Below, piece by piece: positions 1 through 11,857 of a stretch of DNA of 64,000 bases (position 1 is its first letter; every line of letters begins with the position of its first letter). The notes under the pieces were generated by a model. The model saw only the letters and a program-made list of their open reading frames with translations. It was not told the origin of the DNA and made no database searches. A program made the translations under genes and the position numbers. The DNA lies in contig OZ025273.1 in the NCBI GenBank assembly GCA_964019165.1, positions 13,529,214-13,593,213 on the forward strand, given 5' to 3'. Source of the stretch: Mastigias papua (lineage: Eukaryota > Cnidaria > Scyphozoa > Rhizostomeae > Mastigiidae).

Positions 1-40
1 AAATCTACATAAATCTACATAAATCTACATAAATCTAAGT
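1..40. repeat. 10-bp tandem repeat at window edge
   Basis: Three perfect copies and one partial copy of the unit aaatctacat. The array starts at base 1, so it probably continues outside the window. Confidence 0.9.
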
Positions 41-2170
41 TTATCAAAGCCTATACTTCCACTCATCAGAGCTCATTTTCTAAAGTTAATAATTTCTTCT
101 GCTTGATACCATAAATATCGCTCACAAAATCAAATGTTATGCTGGCTACACAAAAGGATTTATTTCACGTGCCTCGTTTTGGATATTTGAGTGCGCTGGT
201 CAACTACTCTCCTGATTTGAATCTAAACTTTTAAAGTTAAAAGTCATACCAAAACTGACAGCTAAATCAAAATTGAAACTTGATGATTAAATCAGAATCT
301 AAAATTAAGGAAAGTTGTATGCGAAATGAAATTTATTTATTTTTTCACAATGAAATTAACACTGCACTATTAAGGGGAGTGCAGCGGGCCATCATACTTG
401 TTGATAGCAATCCCATTGAAAGACACCCTTACCAACGTTAAGAAACGGAGTCTGACAAGTATAAGTTACAATTGAAGTGCGGAAACTGGAGAAAAGATCG
501 CGGGTCGAGTGTTGAATTTCTTACCAAAGGAACCATGTTATGATGAACTTCGCCAAAAGCTGTGTCAACCTCAAGCATGGCAATGACATGAAATATTTGT
601 TTCATTCCAGCTATGCTTGTGATGTTAGCCATCTTTGTAGTGTGTTTAAATGTGTCCGAGAGTCTTGTTGAGAAATCCCTGTTAATACGGTGTTTTAAGT
701 AGAAATTTTGCGAATGATAGCCACGACGAGTAACGTTTCAGATAAATCAGAAAGAAGACCCGATTTTCAATTGTGCATTGCTATCGATACATCCATTATA
801 GTAACATACAAGCTACATCTCCAAACTTGTTAATTATTGGAAAATCGTATAGACCTATACAGAAAGTTCCTGGAGAGCATCATAAAATTTATGGTAAAAC
901 TTCTAACTCATAGCCATTTTGTGACAGGAAGGTAACCTCTTGTATGTGGTGTTATGAATTTCAGAGGAATACTTTCTTCTGTTGTTAGTCTGAAGGTAGC
1001 TGACTTAGAACTATCTACTTGTCATCGATCAATTCTGTCTGGTAACCCCTGAACGGGGGAACGCAGGAATGCGCGCTGTCTGCAGCGTGATTCATCTTCC
1101 ATTCATTGCAATTTACCACGAAGATTATCATGTGTCATTATTTCTTCTTATTCTTTATGTACTCTAGGCATGCCTAGATAACTTATTGACGTAAAACTTA
1201 ACAGTGTACGTAAATATGTCCCAGAAGGTAACAGTTTGAAGTAAATTAATTAGCCCTTATATTGTATATAACAATATATTTCTCTAACATGATTGGTTCT
1301 TGAATATAAGCGCATTCCTAGTAGAATAGGTAAATCGAGTAGCCTATGTTAGTTATCAGGTAGAGTTGCTTGAGTGCAGTCAGAATTAAACATGAAAAGT
1401 ACAAGACATCACCACTGAGTTTCATTCTATGCGCTTTCTCTCAAGTCATAATTAATCGAAACTAGAGATAGATTGCGAGCTACGATAAAAGTTGTGCTTG
1501 CACTTTTCCACTAATATGGAATCTCATCAGAGAGACACACAGCTCTAATAATTTCAGTGATAAATGACCAAATCTAAGGACATCTCTTCAATGGAATGAA
1601 TGCGATTTTAGAAGAGGCCTACTCTTTATGTCATTGGAGACACCTTTCTCACCGACTCACTCAAGATTGGTGTCACCTTAGTGCTAATATGGGAGGGGTT
1701 TTCATCCATCCCTAGAGCGAAGTCAATGCAAAATCAAAGGCTGGTTTACTCTATCATTTTGAATATCTTCGTCACGACAGAGGGGGGGGCTATCATACCC
1801 CCTTTAAAGAGAGGAGCTTGATCGCCAATGCCAGAGGCCCTATCATCCCTACCAGGAGTACCACTAATTCAGAAAAACGGCAGAGAAGATGCATATACAT
1901 ATAGGAAAATGACAAGAGGTAGTTGTGGCAATCTTATATACAGAATAAATGTAACTTAAAAAGTCAATCTACAGACTAAGCAAGCCTGCTCTGGACCCTT
2001 GGTTCACACTTGTTGCAAAAACTCAGCCAGTGGAATTGTTGGCTTGCATTTCCCCCAACAGGATCTGTTATCCCAAGTCAATTTGTTTTCAGATCCTAGA
2101 GCCGAGTGTACTTGTTGCCACGAATCATCTCCTTGTATGATAATGTGACAATGAGTTCAGTGCTGATGTA
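41..2170. other. Non-coding stretch with one possible exon
   Basis: No gene or mobile element is recognised here apart from a possible short exon on the minus strand near 525-618, listed separately. There are short G and C runs around 1781-1805. No protein family is recognisable in any frame, and no exon of the RNF213-like gene was found. Confidence 0.5.
525..618 (-). CDS. Possible exon of an unknown gene
   Basis: On the minus strand an open frame starts MANITSIAGMKQIF and runs about 36 codons to ...HHNMVPL. A good splice donor (GTAAGA) follows immediately at 524-519. The sequence just before it ends in AAAG, so it could be an internal exon or a first exon with its own start codon. The product is not recognised. 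It lies downstream of the RNF213-like exons on the same strand, but I cannot align it with that family. It may be chance. Confidence 0.2.
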
Positions 2171-2179
2171 GCTAGTTTA

Positions 2180-2400
2180 AGTTGGAGCGATATGATCATT
2201 TAAACTGAGAAAGTCAATACGCGAGTAAGTAATAGATCTGCTACTTTCTCTGATAAAATTCAAAAGCTTTCCCCACCAAGGCAAAATGCGTGTATCTGAA
2301 AAGTACAGTCCCTGGATAGACAAGGATCTGAAGGAATTAATGCGTACTAGGGATACGTTAACAACAACTGCCATTGAAAGCAAGTCTAATCCCATCAATT
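2180..2400 (+). pseudogene. Short LINE ORF2 relic
   Basis: A plus-strand frame around 2290-2360 reads SPWIDKDLKELMRTRDTL. This matches the linker between endonuclease and reverse transcriptase in CR1/Jockey/L2-like LINEs, where a 'PW...L...RD' motif is typical. The flanks are degenerate and no RT follows. It is an old fragment. Confidence 0.5.
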
Positions 2401-3809
2401 GAACGTCACAATAGACATTTTGAGGTTCATCTTAATGTACAAATTCTAGCGTACTGCATGAGCACTAGAATTAGATGGGTAGGAGCTTTAATGTTCAATA
2501 TCCATTGACATACAAGGAATTTTTAAGAAGCATTCTGCAAAATTTAACACATTTATACTAACGTTCTTTCCACCTGCATTGCTTAAATCTACGAGGGTGG
2601 GTCACAAATAGAAATATTGCGGTACACTTTCAAATGAAATAACCTAGTAGGTCTTGAGTGTTAGCGACACATACTGTTACTAATGTCAAATACGGCTATT
2701 AAATTGGAACATTTAGAGCTGAGTTAAGTCGCGACCAATACTTTCAATACCTCTCAATGGCAACACAAAAGGAAACTAACTAATCCTTATACTGGCATTT
2801 TTCAAGAAGTATTCTGTGATGTTCAGACGAACCTTCTAGCTAGATTTTCTATGGAAGATTTGTATCGAAAGAAATGTTCACTGGGAGCGAATGCCAGGAA
2901 AGTTATTATAGATGGTTGTTTGCTCATGAGAAATTCTTTGAGAACATCAGTTCATATCACAATATCCGATTAGATGCTACTCTACTCAATGAAATGGCTC
3001 TCTTTCCTGTCCCGATGGATATGAAATTCATTGAGTGAACTGAGTGGAAATCATCGCTCTTTAGCATTAACGATATCGTGTCAGTGCAATACTGTATAGC
3101 TGACTTAGGAACGGGTCATTAATTGATTGTAATGAGGGATGGAAGACATTCTCAAATATTTGATGGAATTTTCGCCCCCCCCCCCAACATCTCAAAATTA
3201 TGTAAAAAGTTTCATCTCTACAACAGGACTTCAGAAGAAACTCCATACTATCTTTCAAAATGTTCTTTATTTTTAAATTTCTTCTCCATTCGAGTGCTCT
3301 GAAGTTTGGTCCCTTACCCTAGATATGGTCTAGCCACTACCATGAAAGAAGCAATGACCGGCCGCTTACACGCAACTCAGACGAGCATTTCAATTTTTCT
3401 AAGAAATTTTGGACAATATCTGTCTGCCAGTAGGTGATTTACCTGGGAAAAAATGCATGCTCTTTGCTATAAGAGTACCAAACCAAGGATTGCTATCGAG
3501 GAAATAACTATTTAAGCAACTGTATTTCATAATAATGTAACTTTTCTTACTCAATTCAGTCAAACTCTATTTGTGACCCGATATGTATATGCAGTGGTGG
3601 CGTGGGTGGTATTGCAACAAGCTAACGCTAAGCTATGGCTCCTTGCATGTCTAGGTAGTACCCAAGAGACATAGAACAGCTGCACTTCACACTAATCCCT
3701 ATGATATACATGACTCACTGTCCTCCAAAGGGTAAGTGCTTCTGAATCTGCTGGAGCATTTGAGTGGCGCATTCTCGTGAAATCTTCAATTCGACTACTA
3801 CCTCCAAAG
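2401..3809. other. Unassigned stretch
   Basis: No supported gene. A poly-C run lies at 3175-3184. Some short plus-strand frames between 2700 and 3060 look mildly protein-like but match nothing I know. Confidence 0.5.
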
Positions 3810-3975
3810 TGTGAAGTCGGATTAATCTCGTGACCTATCAGTCATTTGTTCATAGGCTAAATAGATTGTGATTATTGTAAATAGAAGATTAGTTTTTATT
3901 GGGAGATTGCGATAAGAAGGAGTTTCATTTTCTGAAACTATTCTCGTCCGGAACCTCGATTTGATTGTGATTCAA
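3810..3975 (+). repeat. 5' LTR
   Basis: Starts TGTGAAG and ends GATTCA. It aligns along its whole length with 7585-7746, sharing blocks such as attgtgattattgtaa, attgcgataagaag and ggaacctc, with scattered substitutions and small indels. The divergence between the two copies indicates an old insertion. Confidence 0.75.
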
Positions 3976-4069
3976 AAACCATTTCAAAAAGTGGTCCTGG
4001 ACCCGTCGTTTTCCTGCTCTCTCGTTGATTTTCATGGTTTCTTCAGAAGAACGTCTGGGCTTGATCAAT

Positions 4070-4640
4070 GGCCTTGTTGGAGCCACTCGCGCGCAACATC
4101 AGTCCCCAAAAAGGACAGTCTTCTTGCACACAAGATCAAATGCAGGATTTATCGAAAGCTGCTGCTAACTTATCTACCTCCGCGCGCTCTCAGTTCTCGC
4201 CGTCCGCTTCTACGTTACGACTGCCTCTACTCTCTATACCTGAATTTACATGCGGTGAGTTTCTTAATCGTTTCCTGGATCAGCTTTCGTAGGTTTTGGC
4301 TTCGTCCAATGTAGACACAGTTCTGGATCCCTTATCTGAAGCAGCAATGCCAGAAAGGTTCCTGTGCCTTTGATGTCATCTCGTCGTTTGAAACGCAACA
4401 CAGGGTTGAAATTTCGAACAAAACTGCAACTGATGAATTTTGCAAGCTTTACTATGCCTATCTAAAGACTCTCTGCAACCAGCGAGACATTCCCGTTGAC
4501 AAACAAATTCGAACTCTTCTCTCTATTTACTACTCAATGTGGTAAAATTCTTTCGAATCTGTCTCGAATTTTGCTCGTCGTTGTCTGGAAACTCAGAACT
4601 CATTTGAAAACTCATTCCCTGCCTTCATTCATTTTTCTGA
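4070..4640 (+). pseudogene. gag-like remnant of the LTR element
   Basis: Plus-strand coding similarity is scattered over three frames. Around 4140-4290 it reads SPSASTLRLPLLSIPEF, the 'LPxLxIPxF' style found ahead of LTR-retrotransposon gag cores. Around 4390-4640 it reads DEFCKLYYAYLKTLC, then SIYYSMW and NFARRCLETQNSFENS. Stops and frameshifts break it. It ends where the reverse-oriented LINE begins. Similarity to gag is inferred from style and position, not from a hallmark motif. Confidence 0.5.
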
Positions 4641-6395
4641 TAGAAATCGAATGCCTCTTGGGGAAGGAAATTTCTAGTATATGTCAGAAAGCCAGTAGCT
4701 CTGGAAACTTTGGTGGATATAGCCTTTATTTGATCCTTCCAATCGAGAGAGCTATCAATATTGAGACCAAGGTACCTAGTATTCGTAACAGTATCAAGTT
4801 CCACACCTTTAATTTTCAAATGAAGATCTTGGCTTTGCTTCTGCGAGGCTTTGCTTCTGCGAGGCTTTGTACGTTTGCTTGGCGGAAATTAACATTGCAT
4901 GAGTTCCTAAAACATTCAAAGGAAGCTTGTTTCCCTCTAGACACTTTTCTAGGTTGTAGAGGTCTCTGTTAATAGCCTCATTCAACTGAGTGATTTCATG
5001 GGAGTGGCAACAAATACTAGAGTCATCAGCATACATGGAAGTATTCGAATTAGTTATAGCTAGTGCGAGGACATTGATATATATGAGAAAAAGAAGGGGT
5101 CCAAGACATGAATCCTCTGGCACTCCTATAGTTATATCTTCAGCCTTTAAATCAGTACAACTCACCCTTCAAAACTGTTCCCGGTTGGACAAGTATGATT
5201 TTAACCAGGAAAGTTCACGCTGACGTACACCGTAATGTTGTAGCTTCTGGCAGAGACCGCCGTGGTCAACAGTGTCAAAGGCTTTTTTGAGATCAATCAA
5301 TACCAAACCCACTAGCTTTCCTAGATCCAATCCACTGTATCAGTCATCGGTGCTCTTTAATAGACACGATAGAGTGGAATGTTGACGTAGAAATCCTGAT
5401 TGGTCAGATGAAAATAAACCATTTTTCCATTTACTGGTACAACTGATTGGTAATCAGTTTTTTCAAAGAGCCTTGAGATAGCTGGCAAGACGGAAATGGG
5501 GCGATAGTTTGACATATCATCTTTATCTCCTTAAATATTGAAGTAACTCTGGCTAATTCCCATGTGTCCGAAAAAATGCTCGTTTCAATAATTGTATTAA
5601 ATAGGAGTGCCAGAGAGTTCTCAACGTAATGAAGAGCAAGTTTCAACAAGAAATACGATTGGTATTTTCCTCCCTATCATCTCCTTATTTAGGTATTTTC
5701 CGCTTGTTTATTTTAGTCCACTGTTTTTCACCTGAACTGTTTTATATAAATACCCAAAGTTGTTTTTCCCACTCTATAGCTGAGGATGGGACAAGCTCGT
5801 CCCGAAATCTTCTTGAATATGTCGTAGTAAATAATTGATTATGTCTTAACTGGTTGGTCTGGATCTTGAATATGTCGTCATAAAAATTGATTAAGTCTTA
5901 ATATTAAACTGGTTTGTCTTGGATGTGTCGATGAAATGAAATGAAAGATCTACAAAAATGGCTCTTTTTCTAATTTATCTACCATGTGGCTCGTCATGAC
6001 TATTATCCTAAAATTCATAATCAAGCTGCGTTTTCCATCTGATGTCGAAATAGGATATGTTCTCATTCCCAAAGCTCTTTGATGGTTATGCTTTAGCGAG
6101 TGTGTCCCTGATATATTGAGCATTATCAGGCATAACATTAAATTTTTCAGATTTATCATTGATATGATAGTACACGGATAGAAGAGGATTTGAAGAATAA
6201 TCAATTTTATTGGCCAGCTCAGTACCTATGGAACAAAAATTATTGTTCATCACGTTAGCAATATCCTTTGTGTTCGTTACGACATTGCCTAAATCCTTAA
6301 GGCATTCAATTCAAATCTCTGAATCAGCCTTGTGGCCCAATGCAAATTCGCTTGTATTATCACCCCTTTCATACCTTAGGAATTATTTTTTTGGC
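4640..6395 (-). mobile_element. CR1/Jockey/L2-like LINE inserted in the LTR element
   Basis: Read on the minus strand from high to low coordinates. The linker region is at 6300-6210 (NVMNNNFCSIGTELANKI). RT motif A is near 5300-5240 (VLIDLKKAFDTVDHGGL). RT motifs B and C are in 5165-4810 (LGPLLFLIYIN, then YADD at about 5030). The thumb and tail are at 4819-4640 (TRYLGLNIDSSLDW). The endonuclease is absent, so the copy is 5'-truncated, as is usual for LINEs. Several frame breaks make it inactive. Both ends sit against gag-like and integrase-like sequence of the host LTR element. Confidence 0.8.
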
Positions 6396-7500
6396 GAATT
6401 ACAGGCCTCTGCTTCGGGCAATAAGTGGATACTCACTGCTGTCCGTCTTTTCTTGGATTATCTGTGTGCTATTCCTGCGCCACAAAAAAACTGCTACTAA
6501 TACCGCTCGTCCGCTTTTTCATGAGGTACTCCTCCCCTCTGGCTTTACTACAGTCTAACAGATTGATCGTGGTTGTGAATTTCTCAATGCAGTTGTGCAT
6601 CGCCTAACATTCCTTCTTAGCATTCAACATGTATTCAATTCAGGCTTTAGGCCGTGCCTAAAGGGTGCTACTGAACGCGTCCATCTTTTTCTCAAGGCCG
6701 AAATTGGCATGTACTGTGAGCACTCCTAGTCTCGCTCAGAAGAAGTTTCAAAAAAGGCAGTCTATGCTCATAACACCTCTCCGATTTCTGGTACTTCTGA
6801 TACTTCTCCATTTTTCCTCATTTTTGGCCATACTGCCTCTTCTCCAGGAACTTTGTTGTCTGACCTTCCACCGCACTACCCCCCCCCCCCTCCTCTCCGT
6901 TGATCGATATACCGGAAACCACTTTCATAACATGACAGCTGCGCACACCCGTTTCTCACAGATCGAATTAGATCTTCATCGTCATCAACCCGAACTCTAT
7001 GACTCCTCTGCTCATGATATTCATATCGCTGAAAGCAAACTCGTCTGTCTACGGAGAAAAAAAAACTCCCCAAAGGGCCCAAAAATCGCCCTGATCTCCT
7101 TACGCTACGCAATGCTGCTATAGGCCTAGACTGTCCTTGTTAACATCGAAAAGATCGTTTTTGTGCCCAAAATTTCGAGTGACGGCTTATGTCCCTCAGA
7201 GGACTTTGTAGTTGAACCCCTTAAACCCCTCTTCTCCCACAGTCTTTCCATTCTGCTGACCTGACTGAATTGTCTTCTCTCACTAAAGAATTTGGGAAGT
7301 ACCTGAATTCTATCCCGTCCAAATCTGCCATCTCCTTACATGCCTGCAAATAAATCTATGACCTTTTCCCAGAAGCGCGACAACTCCTGGCTACACATAG
7401 TAGACATCGATTACTAGTCAATGCCTTTCCATACCTCCAGCTCGATGGTGGTGTACATGATGATACCTATATTCTCTACGATAATTCTGACCTTCTTGAA
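6396..7500 (+). pseudogene. Integrase remnant of the LTR element
   Basis: Plus-strand similarity to a Ty3-type integrase core and C-terminal part, broken by frameshifts. Pieces in order: SGNKWILTAV and DYLCAIPAPQK (core strand with an aromatic/acidic pattern); LQTDRGCEFLNAVVH (second catalytic Asp region, 'TDRG.EF'); GATERVHLFLKAEIG (catalytic Glu region, 'GxxER'); VYAHNTSPISGTSDTSPFF and IFGH ('SP..LxxG'-like). A proline-rich spacer and TGNHFHNMTAAHTRFSQIE follow. It joins the 3' LTR at 7585. Confidence 0.7.
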
Positions 7501-7584
7501 AAATCGACATAGTTATCATTACTTTGTAGCGTAATGCAAACATTGTATACTTTCGTGTCCATTTTGATGGTAGGTAGGGTAGAC

Positions 7585-7746
7585 TGTAGTTGGAGTAATT
7601 GCGTGACCTGTCAATCATTTGTTCTTATATAAATTGTGATTATTGTAACTAGAGACTTAGCTTTTGATTACAAAATTGCGATAAGAAGTCTGATTTTCTG
7701 AAATTACTGTATTCTCGTTCGGAACCTCAATTTGGTTGTGAGTCAA
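7585..7746 (+). repeat. 3' LTR
   Basis: The second copy of the direct repeat at 3810-3975. It starts TGTAGTT and ends GAGTCA. The following LINE starts at once after it, so the LINE's 5' truncation point coincides with the LTR border. Confidence 0.75.
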
Positions 7747-10670
7747 ATGTCAATTGCAAGTATCACCTTTACAAGTACGAGTAATTATTCGTTAGTAAAT
7801 ATGAATGAATATAAAATCTATCGAAAAGACAGGAATGCTGCGCGTGGCGGGGTAGCAATATATGTAAGAGAGACCCTACCTCATTCTCAGCGAATTGACA
7901 TTAGTGATTCGGATATGGAGATTGTTTGCATTGAGGTAATGCCAAAAAATGCAAAAAAGTTTATCATTCTTTGCTGGTACAGGCCCCCAACAAATGACCT
8001 TGATACCGAGTCCTTCAATGCCTTTGAGGAAATTTTAAGCATATTAGACTCAGAAGACAAAGAAGTGATAATAATTGGAGATACGAATTGTGATTTTATG
8101 TTTCATAAAAATAGTAATACAAAACGACTAACATCTTTATATGATCTATTTCACTTCAAACAGCAAATTAGAGATTATACTCGCATTGCTTCTCAAATAA
8201 ATAAAGACTGTATGACAATTGTAACAAAAAGCCTCGTTAACCACCTTGCAACCAATAGAGAAAAATATATCCTAAAGACAGAGATTATTAAGTCAGGTAT
8301 GGTGGACCATTATTTAATAATTGGGACTAGGAAGGTCAATGCATGGCGTGTTAAACAAAGGAGTGAAAAAATCAAAGAGACCCGATCGATGAATAAGTAC
8401 AACAAATTGACTTTTTATCGTGTTTGGCTTCTATCGATTGGATGCAAGTATTCTCAAACCTACATTTTGACCCAAATAGGATGACAGATGCATTCCATGA
8501 AATATTTGAATCAACACTAAAATCCCATGCAGCTATTAGAAAATGAAAGGTGCGCGTAGAATAAACCCGTGGCTCAATCCTAGCATAAAAGCACTAATGC
8601 GTCAGCGCGATAGAACAAAACAGTTAGTACTAAAGGATGGTGATCTGTGGCTCAAATACAAAAAACTGAGAAATCGTGTAACAAGGGCTATGCGAGAAGC
8701 AGTAAAGAATTATTATGCAAAACAGATTATTGAAAACCAACACAACCCATCTAAAATGTGGAATACCATAAACGTAGTTTTAGGAAAAACAACTAGGAGT
8801 ACTGTAGTGCCATATATTGAACAGGAAGGCAGGCAAATAACAGATAAGGAAGAAATGGCTTCTGCTGTCAATGAACATTTTATCAATGTGGGCCACTCCA
8901 TAGCAAGCAAAATTGAAATTAACTCCAAAGATGACCCTGTGCAATATCTAACAGCCATAGAAAAATCTGCTAGGTTTAAACTCAAATCCGTCACAAAGCA
9001 CTGGGCACTAACCGCACTAAAAGTGCTAAAAGAATCAAAGTCACCAGGACCGAATAAAATTCGAGCAAATGTACTAAAAGACGCAGCAGAACTGACTTGT
9101 GTACCTCTTGCAATGATATTTAATGAGTCGCTTTGGCGGGGAGTTTTCCCTGAAAGGTGGACAGCAGCAAGAGTAACACCAATATTTAAATCAGTGCAAC
9201 AGTCTGACATGAATAACTTTAGGCCCATATCTGTTCTCTCTGGTGTCTCAAGGTTATTTGAAAAAGTGGTCCATGATCAACTTTTCAAATTCCTAACAGC
9301 AAACAATCTCTTGTCCGATAATCAATTTGCCTATCGCAAGCTACATTCAACTATCACGTCGTTGATGAACTTAACGGATACCCGGTACAAGAACATAGAT
9401 GAAAGAAAGATTAATATAAGTTTGTTCCTGGACCTTAGTAAAGCAGTTGATACTATAAATAATGAAATATTGTTAAGTAAACTAGGGGAATATGGTATCA
9501 TTCAAAATGAACTTACGTGGTTTACATCATATCTAATTGGCCATAAACAATATTGCTACTTTGGGGGGGGGGGGGGTGGGGGAACTCAACGAAACAAGAG
9601 GTCACAAGCGGCATTTCACAAGGGTCATGTTTGGGGCCTCTTCTATTCATTCTTTGTACGAAAGATTTTGAAACATCCCTATCAACATATTGCCCCAATA
9701 AGTATGCCGATGACATAAGTATTTCCTTTGGCAGTGAAAATCCTCTACAACTTCTAGAAGATCTTAAAAGTGAGTTAGAAAGAATCATGGGCTGGCTAAG
9801 ACAAAATAAACTAAATCTTAACGTAGCTAAATGTGACTACATGTTTCTTGGTAATGACAAACAATTAAGTAAAACCTCTGATATTGGTAACATCAAAATT
9901 GACAAGGATCAAATTAAGAGGATAAACCAGACAAAATACTTAGGCCTTACTATAGAAGAGAGTCTCTCCTGGAACCAACAATAAAAAACAGTAAAAGGGG
10001 AACTGAAGGGAGGGCTCAATTCTATGAGAAAACTCGAAGATATACTCCCACAATCACAATTTTTTCTAGTATACCACGCACTTGTAGAAATCCACCTGAG
10101 ATATGGAAACCTGATATGGGGTCATCTGCCCGAAATGAAGCTCTGCGCTAATAAGGATCAGACACTAACCAAAAGATTAAGTGTTGAGAAGACTATCAAA
10201 TACGACCAAGCCACAATGGTACACAAAATTCTCAAGGAAATGTGCCCGGACATTCTTATAGGGAAATTCATAAGGCGAACTCAGATCTCAAAATATGAAA
10301 CCCGCAGAACAAACGATCCCCAAATACCTAAATTACGGGTATAACTCTCAAAGAAAAGTTTTTCATATGTCGGTGCAAAGGCCTGCAATGATATCCCAAA
10401 CGACTTAAGAAATATGGAATCTACTCACCTTTTTAAGCACAAAATGAAAACATACCTCTTGGATCAATAAATTAAAATCAACACAGAAGTAAGAGATCCC
10501 TAGCATGACCTGGTAGAACAGTTTAAAGTTTGTTTAGATTTTTATTTTTGTTTTGCGTATAACTGCCTTTGGTTATGTTTTGCATGTAACTACCTTTATT
10601 TGTTTAAGTGTATAACTGAAGGAGTATAATGGATTATATGAAATATGAAATATATGAAATATGAATCAAT
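7747..10670 (+). mobile_element. 5'-truncated CR1/Jockey/L2-like LINE
   Basis: A second LINE, in plus orientation, much better preserved than the nested one. It keeps most of the endonuclease, the full RT and the 3' UTR, and ends in a tail of ATATGAA-type repeats (10630-10665). Short tandem tails of this kind are normal for the CR1/L2 group. The start lies inside the endonuclease domain, next to the 3' LTR of the upstream element. It lies just beyond the last RNF213-like exon found (10934). Confidence 0.85.
7790..10460 (+). pseudogene. LINE ORF2: endonuclease and reverse transcriptase
   Basis: Endonuclease motifs: GGVAIYVR (about 7848), WYRPPTND (about 7975) and IIIGDTNCDF (about 8070). The linker at 8543-8760 reads INPWLNPSIKALMRQRDR. 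RT motifs: SPGPNKIRANVLK (about 9040), FRPISVLS (about 9220), LDLSKAVDTINN (motif A, about 9430), GISQGSCLGPLLF (motif B, about 9618) and KYADDISISF (motif C, about 9700). The tail reads TKYLGLTIEESLSWN, and the very end reads FKHKMKTYLLDQ (about 10432-10467). Breaks: a frameshift between about 8430 and 8540, a poly-G tract at 9563-9582 that shifts frame inside the RT, and a stop near 9982. It would encode the enzyme for target-primed reverse transcription, but this copy is inactive. Confidence 0.85.
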
Positions 10671-10933
10671 ACGAGTCCCCCTCCCTGGAACTAATTGAAG
10701 CTCTATACAAAGAGGTTGATACAAGCTTCAAATCAACAACAAAATGATTTAATTTTCAGCAACTGGACAAAGATGTCAGTTAGAGGGAAACGATTAATAC
10801 TGATGTACAAATTCGATAACAGGAATGAAAATTGAAGGAAAGTTTCTATTAAACATTTCCAATTAAGTGTTCTTTGCCATAGCTAAATGTCATTCATTGA
10901 AGAGATATTTATTTAATTAAAGACATAACTCAC
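10671..10933. other. Unassigned spacer
   Basis: Sequence between the LINE tail and the donor of the last RNF213-like exon. It is intron of that gene. No coding similarity is seen. Confidence 0.6.
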
Positions 10934-11136
10934 TATTTGGTTTCTTTCTCCATTTCCACGTATCCACCCATAAGCAGGTATTTTTGCTTAAATACTGATT
11001 CCAACTCCATATAATACTTGACCCTATTATCCAAACGTGCTGCATAGCATACCCATAAGGCATATATTAATGAAAGCATTCTCTTCTTTATCTCGACTCT
11101 ACCAGAAGTCAACGGGAGTATCCTCCACGGAAATTC
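10934..11136 (-). CDS. RNF213-like exon 15
   Basis: Acceptor TTTTTCTATCTGGAAG before 11136, donor GTGAGT from 10933. It is 203 nt, phase 0 start and phase 2 end. Key residues are SLIYALWVCYAARLDNR, matching the 'LALGVCYHARL' element of RNF213, then KYLLMGG. The beginning (EFPWRILPL) is less conserved; a nearer acceptor at about 11099 would break the frame with exon 14. The next exon, which should lead toward the second AAA+ module, was not found below 10934. Confidence 0.85.
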
Positions 11137-11737
11137 CTTCCAGATAGAAAAAGGACAGAACACAATGCAAGTGTCAAAAGTCATTATGAAAAATCATCAG
11201 TAATGCACGATAATACAAATATTTCACAACATGACACAATACTACCTGTCGTTCCAAATAAATGATAGTAAGACACCGAGACCAGTGTCCTTATCACAGG
11301 TGTTCATTATCGTTCGAAGAGACTGCATAACCCTACTACAATTACCTGCTAATAGTGGCTAAGGGCCTATTCTTGGCAATTTTCCCAACATGATTTAACG
11401 ATTCATGGCGTTATCTCACATTATTTAAGGTGATAAAATATTCTTCATGTCATCAGCATTGGAGTGAACCTAACATTACAGTACAGTTAAGATATTTTCA
11501 CGGAGATATTGCAGGAGTTTTACACCCGTTTTCTGGAACAATAGAGTGATATTTTAGTGCTTTTAAAGCAAGAACGTAGTCTATGTAGAGTTTGTAGAGC
11601 AATTTGTATAAATCTGAAGTAGATTAATTGAATTTTAGAGGACCCTCATGAAAAACACTCTCGAGTGACTGAGGCCTTCCTCTTTAAATATTTGTATTAT
11701 TATTATGTTTATTATTAATTGACTGAACACCTCATAC

Positions 11738-11857
11738 CTGTTGGTCACATTTTATTTTGTTAATAGATGCGTAAAACACATCCCTCTTTGAGTAAAACCA
11801 TGCAAGCACTTGCAGACACCTCTCAACATCACGTAAGCTTACAAAGCTGGACTCATC
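11738..11857 (-). CDS. RNF213-like exon 14 (SLRDVER element)
   Basis: Acceptor TTCTACAATTCAG, donor CAG|GTATGA. It has exactly 40 codons, phase 0 at both ends. It encodes DESSFVSLRDVERCLQVLAW, the hallmark segment between AAA+ modules 1 and 2 of RNF213 proteins. Confidence 0.93.

Larger units (their letters stand above)
3810..7746 (+). mobile_element. Ty3-like LTR retrotransposon, broken, with nested LINE
   Basis: The element has a direct terminal repeat at each end, a gag-like remnant after the 5' repeat and an integrase remnant before the 3' repeat. Protease, RT and RNase H are missing. In their place is a LINE in the opposite orientation (about 4640-6395). Coding similarity jumps frames many times, so the copy is dead. 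The order LTR-gag-(gap)-integrase-LTR supports an LTR retrotransposon. The integrase style and the absence of a BEL/Pao-type terminal domain favour Ty3 over BEL/Pao. No clear target-site duplication is visible. Confidence 0.75.

Noticed and set aside
3810..7746. BEL/Pao assignment for the first LTR element
   Set aside because: Its integrase remnant and lack of the Pao terminal domain differ from the BEL/Pao copy at 59335-64000; a Ty3-like origin fits better, though the RT needed to decide is missing.
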